From positions 267,591 through 331,590 of the forward strand of contig NW_004450661.1 of NCBI RefSeq assembly GCF_000321225.1: a stretch of DNA of 64,000 nt, in the 5' to 3' direction. The translations under genes were made by a program, and so were the position numbers. Source of the stretch: Odobenus rosmarus divergens (taxonomy: Eukaryota; Chordata; Mammalia; Carnivora; Odobenidae). Positions 56,331-64,000 of the stretch are shown here, in pieces. Positions within the stretch are counted from its first letter, which is position 1. Each line of letters starts with the position of its first letter. The notes beneath the pieces were generated by a model. It worked only from the letters and a program-made list of their open reading frames with translations, made no database searches and was not told where the DNA came from.

Positions 56331-57142
56331 AGACACTAAGTAGAATTCAATGCTTAATAAATGATGTTGAAATCAGTGGCTATTTCTTGGAAAAAATGAA
56401 GCTAGACCCTCACAGGTGCACGAAAATAAAAGCACATTAAATCAAAGAACTATAAAAGTATCCAAAAATGTAGATGTAAAAACACGAAAAAAATTTATAG
56501 ATAGGAATATGTAAAACTTTAAAACGTCTATCCTCAAAAGACTGTAAGTAAAGTTAAAACACCAGCAACTTGGGAGAAAAGATTTGCAATGACCATATAA
56601 AGCAAAGGATTAATATACAAAATATAAAAGCTACACCTACAAATTAATAAGAAAAAGATAAACAGATCAATAAAAATGTAAGGACTATGAACAGTTAATT
56701 CACGGGAGAGATTAAATAGCCAATAAAGATAAGAAAAGCTTTCCAACATTACCAATAATAAGGGTGAAGGGAAAAAACATATTTTTTCATATCAAATTAG
56801 CAAAAATAAAACATAATATTAGTGTAGGCAAGGACACACAAAAATAGGTTGTTTGTGAGAAAATGAATTGATAAACTAATTTCTAAAAGCCAGTGGTATC
56901 TAATAAAGATTTCAAATGTATACCCTTTGATATGGTAACATCAGCTTCCAAGATCTAAAGAAATACTTGCGTTTATGGGCAAAGACTTGTTTTCTATAAG
57001 TTCTTAACTGGAATCTACTTGTACGGGTAAAAACATTAAATCAATTTCAGATCAAAAGTAAAACAACTAAGATTAAGGCAGACCTAGACATGCTCATATG
57101 GGATATAAATTTAAGAGAAAACAGCAAGATGGGAAACAATAC
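56331..57142 (+). repeat. Old L1M relic
   Basis: AT-rich L1 ORF2 C-terminal text: 'aaaagatttgcaatgaccat', 'ggattaatatacaaaatata', 'aaaaagataaacagatcaat'. It is strongly diverged with all frames broken. Confidence 0.55.
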
Positions 57143-57154
57143 AAATAAACATAT

Positions 57155-57331
57155 GGGGCGCCTGGGTGGCTCAGTCTGTTAAGCGTCTCCCTTTGGCTCG
57201 GGTGGTGATCCTGGGGTCCTGGGATTGAGCCCCATATCAGGCTCCCTGCTCAGCAGGAACCCTGCTTCGTCCTTTCCCTCTGTTCTCCCTCCCCGCTTCT
57301 GCTCTCTTTCAAATAAATAAAATCTTTAAAA
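57155..57331 (+). repeat. Carnivore SINEC element
   Basis: The head 'ggggcgcctgggtggctcag' runs into 'gtctccctttggctcgggtg' and 'cctggggtcctgggattgag', a young type. The tail is AAATAAATAAAATC. Flanks aaataaacatat and aaataaatatat form a duplication with one mismatch. Confidence 0.92.
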
Positions 57332-57343
57332 AAATAAATATAT

Positions 57344-57720
57344 ATTATAGCTTGACCCCATATATATTTTTTAAACTATATATACATATAAATAGAGAAA
57401 ATCCAATTTTTTAAACATGTCTGAAGAAAATCCTTTAGTAGTGGTTACCTTTAGGAAAAGGAAGGGCCTGGGAGATAAATGTTAATCTTTTAATCTCTAA
57501 GTGTCTGTCAGGTTCTAGCCTTTTCTAAGACCTAGTGCAGTTTCCTGGAGCAGGGACCAGATCCATCTCCAGCAGACAGATCTGCCTGCAGCGCCCAGCC
57601 TTGTCACTTTCCTAGCTCCCTCCTCCTCCCGTGGACCAATTGTGCCTTTTCTCTCTCATGGCCAAAGTCATCTATGCTGCATTAAAAATATTTTCATATT
57701 TTAATTTTATTGACCACAGC
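57344..57720. other. Unique sequence, nothing recognised
   Basis: No gene or repeat is recognised, apart from an AT-rich run at 57340-57400. Confidence 0.45.
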
Positions 57721-58190
57721 TGTAGGTTGAACTGTGTCTCCCAAGAAGATATGTTCAAGTCCTCTCCCTCCTACCCGTGAATGTGACTTTACTTGAAAAT
57801 AGGGTCTTTGCCATTTTAATCAAGTCAAAATGGGGTGATGCTGAATTAAATTGGACCCTAACCCAGTGACGGGTGTCTTTAAGAGAGAAAGGAGGGGGAG
57901 ATTTGGACACACAGACACGCAGAGAAAAAACTGTTGGAAGAGGAAGACCACATGAGGGTGGGGCAGAGTTTGGAGTAATGCAGCTGTGAGCCAAGGAAGG
58001 CTGCGGATTGCTGGCGGCGGCCGGAAGCGAGGAGAGGAGCTCAAAGAGATTCCTGCCCAGAGCTTCCAGAGGAACTAAGCTTGATGTCAGACTTCTGGCC
58101 TCCTGAATGGTAAGAGACGAAATTGCCATTGTTTTAAGCCACCCAGTTAGTGGTAACTTGATTCAGTTGTCCCAGGAAACTAATAAAACA
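57721..58190 (+). repeat. MLT1-like ERVL-MaLR LTR
   Basis: 'tgtaggttgaactgtgtctc', 'gaatgtgactttacttgaaa', 'gacgggtgtctttaagagag', 'gatgtcagacttctggcctc', 'ttgttttaagccacccagtt' and 'ggaaactaataaaaca' follow a complete MLT1-like LTR in forward orientation. Many CpGs near 58010-58040 give a 124-codon reverse frame that is not a gene. Confidence 0.75.
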
Positions 58191-58241
58191 GTGTGTTCTA
58201 AAAGTAGTGTTCTTTGATCCACCAACCACCATGTGTGAGCA

Positions 58242-58244
58242 TGT

Positions 58245-58280
<36 letters not shown>
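58242..58280. repeat. (TG)n microsatellite
   Basis: About 19 TG units with a single AG interruption. Confidence 0.95.
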
Positions 58281-58283
<3 letters not shown>

Positions 58284-58470
58284 GAACAGCAACCAAAAAG
58301 GTGTCTGACAATTTACCAAATAGAAGGGTAGTGACTTCCCTACCGTGGGTAGAGTCCATCCGGAGTCTGGACGACCATCAGTTAGGATATTGTACAGGAC
58401 ATTCCTGCCCTGAACGGTGGTCTACACAACTTCCTCATGTTCATAAACATGAGGAGTCCGTGAGTCTCCA
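58281..58470. other. Unique sequence with a small palindrome
   Basis: No gene is recognised. Arms cctcatgtt (58433-58441) and aacatgagg (58446-58454) are a perfect inverted repeat with a 4-base centre. Confidence 0.5.
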
Positions 58471-58474
58471 AGGC

Positions 58475-58610
58475 AGAGCAGCATCGTGCATAAGAACAAG
58501 GATTTGGAACGAGAAAAATCTCAATTAGCCTCCTCGCTTCACTACATACTAGCTACTTGAACACATTTCTTAAGTGCTGATAGCCAGAAATAGTAAGCCT
58601 TCTTTCATGA
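58475..58610 (+). repeat. MIR relic
   Basis: 'cgtgcataagaacaaggatt', 'tggaacgagaaaaatctcaa', 'tcactacatactagctactt' follow a diverged MIR. Confidence 0.55.
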
Positions 58611-58804
58611 GTCAGCATTCTTAAATGGCAGATATTGATACCAGCTGATAATTTAAGGGGAAAAGAAATCTGTTGGAAGGAAATTGGGTAGCTCGCAGGA
58701 AGGACAGCAATCCACTGCTGCCACTGACGTTTTTAGAAACTAGTTATAGTTGCTGTCCTCGTTGCAGCCACTCGATATGAACTAAAAATGACTTTTTCTT
58801 TCTG

Positions 58805-58842
58805 TTTTTTGTTTTGTTTTGTTTTTTGTTTTTTGTTTTTTG
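58805..58842. repeat. (TTTTG)n simple repeat
   Basis: TTTTG and TTTTTTG units in a run. Confidence 0.9.
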
Positions 58843-58929
58843 CAGCTCCTGTTTTTTCTTGTCAGCATGTGAAGTGAGTGTGTCTGATTGGTGGACATGG
58901 GTCATGGGCCCATGCCCCAGCTGCTAGGG

Positions 58930-59165
58930 AGTCTGAGAAAGTAGCTATAATTTACTGAGCATTTATTATGTGGCAAGTACTTGTCTGTATCTCCATATAC
59001 TAATTCACTGAATCTTCACAGCACTTCTGTGAAGTCTGTATGTCAGCCCCATTTTCACTGGTGAGGAAACTGAGGCACAGTAGAGCCAAGTAACTTAGCT
59101 AGTGCCTGCAGAGCTGGAATTAAAACCTAAATCGTCTGGCTCCAGCGCCTGTTATCTTTGGGAAA
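58930..59165 (-). repeat. MIR SINE
   Basis: Reverse MIR: 'tactgagcatttattatgtg', 'ggtgaggaaactgaggcaca', 'gcagagctggaattaaaacc'. Well preserved. Confidence 0.8.
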
Positions 59166-59515
59166 ATTCCTTTCTGTTCTTCTCCTGGAATTTCCAACTT
59201 CTGTAGTGAAGGTCAGTGTCCACCTCGAAAAGCAACAGATTCTTCAAACATAAGAAGGCGATTCAGATATGGAATGGCCAAATTAAAAAAAAAAAAAAAA
59301 CAAAATGTTCATTATAACCTACAAATTACCTTACAGAGCTGCCACATGTATTAAAAGAGAATTATGCATATATAATCATTAACACAGTGAAGGTGCCCAG
59401 TAAGCATGACATCAATGGAAATTGTTTTCATAATAGTGGTTGCTCTTACTGCCTCATTCTTGCTTTGCTCAACCGCCTCTTGGCGTCTGCCATTTTTACT
59501 GCTTTGACAACAGCT
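59166..59515. other. Unique sequence with an A-run
   Basis: No gene is recognised. An A-run of about 17 bases lies at 59284-59300. Confidence 0.5.
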
Positions 59516-59519
59516 TTCT

Positions 59520-59605
59520 CATTCACTGTGACCCCAGGTAAGTGACTTCATCTCTCTGAGCCTTAGCCACCTCACCTGTAAAATGGAGTTGAGTTTGGAA
59601 AAAGG
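59520..59605 (+). repeat. MIR relic
   Basis: 'ggtaagtgacttcatctctc' and 'tcacctgtaaaatggagttg' match the MIR core. Confidence 0.6.
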
Positions 59606-59915
59606 CCAAAAAAAAAAAAAAAGACCAAAGACCTATATTACTTCTAGGGCTCTTCCAGTTTTGACTTTTTTTTTTTTTCCAATTCTGATCTTCCAACCCA
59701 CAGTGCCCAATTTCTTGCCATGAATTTCCTATAATTCTTATCATCCATAACTCACGGTTTCATTCCAGGTTACACACCACCTTCTATTCTGTAATTATTT
59801 CCTGTTGTTTCCTCCTCAAAATGTGTTGCACAAATGGCATTTCAGAACATACAGTGTTTCTTGGAAAGTGGATCGATTTTATAAATAAGAGATTAGTTGT
59901 AGCAGCCCTTTATAT

Positions 59916-59917
<2 letters not shown>
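59606..59917. other. Unique sequence, nothing recognised
   Basis: A-run and T-run of about 12-16 bases near 59611 and 59667, otherwise nothing recognised. Confidence 0.45.

Positions 59918-59951
<34 letters not shown>
59918..59951. repeat. (CA)n microsatellite
   Basis: About 17 CA units. Confidence 0.95.
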
Positions 59952-59954
<3 letters not shown>

Positions 59955-60260
59955 TCATCTGACGCAATGCTCTGGCGGGCAGACCAGGCGGGGCACTACC
60001 AAGTTACCTGGCTATCAGAGAGAAAAAGGTCTATCCTCAGTTGCCTCAGAAAGAGTCCAGAAGGCTTTCCCAAAATGGCAGACTCCTCCTTTTATCTCAT
60101 GTGGGACCTGAAGGGTGTTCTGGATGCACGTCCCTTGGGGCGGCTTCTTAAAGGCTTGTACCAGCATCTTATTCCCCTTGTTCATCTCCTGGCTAGCCAA
60201 CCAGCAAAAGTTCCTTTGGTCCTCGTTCTCAGATGAGCTTCTTAGAATACAGATACTTTA
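59952..60260 (-). repeat. Possible ERV-type LTR
   Basis: Read on the minus strand, a TATA-like 'gagataaaaggaggagtctg' lies near 60080-60100, followed by 'aagccttctggactctttct'. The sequence is moderately GC-rich and unlike its neighbours. No aataaa signal is seen in the expected place, so the call is weak. Confidence 0.3.
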
Positions 60261-60550
60261 TGCATCTTGGCCACTCCACATTATCTTATAACTTTTACAA
60301 TTTCACTTAGGAAAAAAAAATTAAAAAAAAAAAAAAAGAAGAAGAGACTTTCCTGGGCCCTCATCTTAAGTCTCAAAGGTCCTTTCTGTTCAGCACTGCT
60401 CAACTTTGCATTTCGGCCACGTCAACTCACATTTACTTTTATTCTCTATCAGATAGTAGTAAGCTCTCCAAGGCTCTGTATTCATTTTTCATATTCAGAA
60501 AAACATCCATCATTTTTACATATTATTAAATAATTGACAGAGTGAATTCT
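60261..60550. other. Spacer with A/GAA-rich tract
   Basis: A-rich tract at 60311-60345 ending in GAAGAAGAG, otherwise unrecognised sequence. Confidence 0.55.
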
Positions 60551-60554
60551 CCTA

Positions 60555-60735
60555 CATAGTAACTACCCTGGATACGTGCCATCTTAACCCTTTTACAGAT
60601 CAGAAAAAGGAGGCTCAGAAAGTAAAGTTACCAGCTCAAGGTCACATCAGCGGAATGTGGTCTAGTGAAATGAAGACCCGGGATATTCTTTCTCCCTGGT
60701 CGGTGCATACTCTGCTGCACCACAGCTGCTTCCTG
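60555..60735 (-). repeat. MIR relic
   Basis: Reverse MIR: 'aacccttttacagatcagaa', 'aaaggaggctcagaaagtaa', 'gctcaaggtcacatcagcgg', 'gcatactctgctgcaccaca'. Confidence 0.6.
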
Positions 60736-60995
60736 GTGTGGTGGAAAGGTAGGCTCATTTTCCAGACCACTGTCTGATGCAGCGTCAGGAGTTAGGCGAC
60801 GCTACAGTTGGTTCTTCCGAAGAACACATCAGTGCCACTACAACTTCAAAGACTGCTGTCTCCACTGGGCCCTCAGTGCTGCCCAGGCACCCTCTTATGG
60901 CCTCTGGCTACTTCTGAGTCTAATTACCCCAAACCCTCCTTGATGACTCACAGCCATGCCGTTCTCAAATAAGACTTGCCTATGTTATCTTGGTG
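60736..60995. other. Unique sequence, nothing recognised
   Basis: No gene or repeat is recognised. Confidence 0.45.
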
Positions 60996-60999
60996 AAGA

Positions 61000-62690
61000 T
61001 ACCAGCCACCAGTAGCTACCACTCCCTCAGCCTCCTCCCGGGCCACCTGCATTTTTACCTCCATCTGTACCTACTCCTCCCTCTTCCTTCTGGTCTGCTG
61101 TCTAAGAAAGGTCTCTCCATTCATGTTTTAGATCCCATCCCTTTGTACCTCCTGATGGATGCAGCTCCATCCTTTCTGTGTCCTTTTTATTCGGTTCTCC
61201 CTTTGTAAGTGTTCTTCCCACTGGGAAAATAAATACCCTCAGGTCTCTCCCATTAAAACAACAACAAAATGAAACAACACAAATCAAAACTATATCCATT
61301 TGCCCAACCTTCCTACCTACCTCTTTCCTTTTACTATCTTCTTTCTTGAAAGCATTATCTACATCAATTGTTTCTAATTTCTTATAATTTATCATTTCTC
61401 CCACTCATTGTTCATCCCCCTATAATATGGCTTCCAACTATGCCTCTCTCATGAAATTGGTCTTTTGTAGGACACCAAAGCCCTTCATATCATTAAGCAT
61501 CTTTGTCTTCTAAAGCACTTGACCATGCAGCATTCTTCCTTACTAAAACTTTCTCCTCTTCTGGCCTCTGTTGAAAGAACTTTTCTACAGTTTTCCTTCT
61601 AACCTTCTGGCCACTCCTTGATCTCTATCCTCACCTTTGTTCCTCTCAGGCTTTATGCTCCCATTGAGTGATCTCGTCCACAGCCATCTATGAATGATGA
61701 ATCCCAAATCTGTGTTTTCAGTTCAAATTTATTCCCTGAGACCCGTATAGTCAACTGCTATTTTGGTATCTCCACTTGAACATTCTTCCAACTACAAAAT
61801 ATCCTAAAATGAATTAATTACTTTGCCTTAAGCTAATGTCCTTCCCACGTGCTGCTGTCATTATATCCACTATTTCAGTGGATGGCACCAACATACAAAT
61901 AATTGCCTAAAGCAGAGTCCTTGGCTCCTCCTTCCTTTTCATTCCCACTTACAAACAGTATATCCTACATCTTAAATATCTATTTAATAGATATGCCTTC
62001 CTATCTTTAGTAACTGTTACTGCTTCATTCTGGATCCCATCTGGATTACAGCAATAGCCTCCTAACTCATCTTCCAGCCTCTAGTCTGGCCAATTTCCAA
62101 CACATTCTCCTCCCTGCAGACAGAATAATCTGTCCAAAATGTAAATCTGATCCTACCACTCACCTCTATTAAAATCCTTCAATAGCTCCCCTTAGTTTTC
62201 AAGGTAAAGTTCAAACTCTTTAGCTTAGCACATAAAATTCTTTGTGATCCTGCCCCTGAATAATTCTCTAGCCTCTTCCTTCCCTGCTCCCATTCCTCTA
62301 CATTCCATGACCTTTACTCCAACAATATTGAAGTACCTGCAATTCCCTAAGCCCACCATGCTGGTTAATGCTTCCATGCCAGTCGATCATATAATCTCTG
62401 CACTGAACCAATGCCCCACTCATTCTGCCTCAATCTCTAATTTATCCAGGGTGCCCCATTCATGTCCAAATTTAGCTTAATGGCCAATTTCTCTAGGTTG
62501 TCCTACTTGATTGTTTAATTTGATTTACACTTATTTCTGTGCTCCTGTAAAAAACCCTAGAACATTTTTTTTCCTTGAAAGAGTGGATGGATGGATGGAT
62601 GGATGGATGGATGGATGCCTTGGCTCTTATTTATATCCCTACACCTACACGGTCTCAGGCACATACTCAATAAGAGTTTGTAAGACTTGG
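61000..62690 (+). repeat. Long L2 LINE 3' portion
   Basis: L2 text can be followed: 'gctttatgctcccattgagt', 'caactgctattttggtatct', 'ctggattacagcaatagcct', 'cctaactcatcttccagcct', 'aaaatccttcaatagctccc', 'cataaaattctttgtgatcc', and a terminal 'cacatactcaataagagttt'. It is one of the two longest L2 copies in the window. All frames are broken. A TGGA microsatellite splits its end. Confidence 0.8.
62584..62617. repeat. (TGGA)n microsatellite
   Basis: Eight TGGA units near the end of the L2. The translated Trp-Met-Asp repeat is an artefact. Confidence 0.95.
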
Positions 62691-63860
62691 TTTTTACCTA
62701 AGAGGTGCTTTTGTACAATTCATCAAAATTATAGCGTGACTTCATACATTTTTTTTCCCTTTGCAGATCCTGAAACTAACAGTGTAGGTAGTCTACCCTA
62801 AGGAGTACCCTACGCGAGTCTGTATATGGATCTACATTTACACGGCATGGATTTCCTCACTTATTCTCTCATAAAAATACAGAGTTGCCAGGATAAGAGT
62901 CAGAGCCCTTGAAGATGATATTCCAATTTGGAAAGGAGACAACCAACGTGGAATAGTGGAGGCTTATTGACAAGGCTCTCCTATCACCTCATGCATGCTG
63001 AGACTCTTGACTGCATGGATTTGGGGAATCCAGGCAATGTGGGGACAGTAAAGCCCTTCAATAAAAACAATATGCCAACCAGCTGCAAATCCTACCTGCA
63101 ATTTCTTCTCTTCCTTCTTCGATCCCAGGGAAATATGTCAGTGGATGCTGTCAGATAAGAACTAGCCATTGATCTATAGGGCATGAGGCAAGGCTAAAAT
63201 ATTGATGTCATAGATTCTTTCTCTGTAGAAGCTGCTCCTTAGTAAATGAGGTGCCTTGGAAATTTGGGATTCTTGGAATAATAAACACCTGAAGGAGTTA
63301 AAATCACCTGCATGCTCTACCTCCACTCTGTTGGGTAGTGTCCTCACAGCCAGCAGTAACTTGGGCCTAGAAATTGGGCTTTAAGTAATTAAAGCAGTTA
63401 TGTTCCCTCCCCTTGACTTTCATTCTTTTCCCGAGTGTGGCTTTTTTTCTCAGTGTACAGTTGCATATGGGAGACCCATTGGGTGGTAAAATAAAACTAG
63501 ATAAAGATTTGAAAGGCCTGGATTCTGCCACCAAGTGATCGACTAAATTATTTCCTTTATAAATTATTAGCATCTCCATAAGTAACCTGACGATTTTGAC
63601 CAGATCATGAATTCTTAAACTGAGGCCCATGGGTGGGATTCAGGACTCTGTTAACCCAAGAAATCAGATGTAAAATTTGATACACATGTACATCTTTTCT
63701 AGGAGGAAGGAGTAGAGCTTTTGTCAGATTCACAGTGAGGCCAGGGCTTCCCAAATACATGAAACTGAGGGTTGCACTTGACCTCAGCATTTGTACCGCT
63801 TGGGGGAAAAGTATTTTTTGACACTGGGGAAATGGTGGGGGATAAAAGAAAGAAGCCAAA
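62691..63860. other. Unique sequence, nothing recognised
   Basis: No gene or repeat family is recognised. Short frames on both strands have no known resemblance. Confidence 0.45.
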
Positions 63861-63864
63861 CTTG

Positions 63865-64000
63865 ACAATAGGTCAGACTTGGGTTCAAATCCTGACAATT
63901 CCACTTATTTTGTGTGTGCCTATGGGTGAGTCACTTTACCTCTGTGCCTCTCTTTCTATATATCGCAACAATAGTATCTATCGCACATGTTGTAAAAATT
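63865..64000 (+). repeat. MIR SINE, cut by window end
   Basis: 'gtcagacttgggttcaaatc', 'ctgacaattccacttatttt', 'gggtgagtcactttacctct' and 'gtgcctctctttctatatat' follow the MIR core. The 3' part may continue beyond the window. Confidence 0.75.

Noticed and set aside
57755..58129. 124-codon open frame on the minus strand
   Set aside because: It is the antisense of an MLT1-like LTR with CpG-rich spots.
1..64000. CRISPR array, operon or phage
   Set aside because: No array of regular direct repeats with spacers, no bacterial gene density and abundant mammalian SINE/LINE elements.
1..64000. Endogenous retrovirus with internal genes
   Set aside because: Only solitary LTR-like sequences were seen. 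No gag, pol or env frame could be recognised.

Overview
This window reads as nuclear DNA of a caniform carnivore, and holds no protein-coding gene or intact RNA gene that I can recognise. The diagnostic signal is a set of about a dozen tRNA-Lys-derived carnivore SINEs (SINEC). Their heads read 'cctgggtggctcag', followed by a CT-rich stretch, an (AATAAA)n-like tail and target-site duplications. The younger copies carry 'gtcatgatcccagggtcctgggatc'. That is the style of arctoid carnivores (bear, panda, pinniped, musteloid) rather than the dog-specific SINEC_Cf. Species cannot be fixed from sequence alone.

Layout. 1-5 kb: MIR relics, SINEs, an old L1 3' end and an old LTR. 5.3-8.1 kb: one long antisense L1M 3' end with a SINE inside it. 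8.1-14.5 kb: mostly single-copy DNA, two old repeats, and an element with imperfect terminal inverted repeats at 12.9-13.5 kb. 14.5-16.2 kb: a 5'-truncated, duplication-flanked carnivore L1 followed by a second short L1 3' stub. 17.6-24.5 kb: SINEs, an L2 split by a MER2 DNA transposon, an LTR lying inside a MIR, an MLT1-like LTR and a run of three MIRs. 24.5-43 kb: mainly unique sequence with scattered L2 and MIR pieces, old LTR-like repeats, a possible CR1/L3 relic and three SINEs. 43-46 kb: a candidate conserved element, then a long L2 interrupted by a probable ERV LTR. 48.1-50.6 kb: a nearly full-length Tigger1 DNA transposon with a dead transposase and a SINE inside it. 50.6-59 kb: an MLT1 LTR broken by a SINE, L1M relics and more SINEs. 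59-64 kb: a probable LTR and a long L2 3' end.

The longest open frames are about 100-147 codons, overlap frames on the other strand, and match no family I know. The only recognisable protein remnant is the degraded Tigger1 transposase, with weaker L1 ORF2 C-terminal traces. The window is therefore intergenic or deep intronic. Several non-repetitive AT-rich blocks packed with TAAT-type motifs (near 2.9, 10.6, 19.4, 36.4 and 43.3 kb) resemble mammalian conserved non-coding elements, which would fit a gene desert around a developmental gene. That part is inference and needs a multi-species alignment. I found no convincing evidence of a new biological system. The best leads are the inverted-repeat element, the probable LTR in the L2 and the candidate regulatory blocks.
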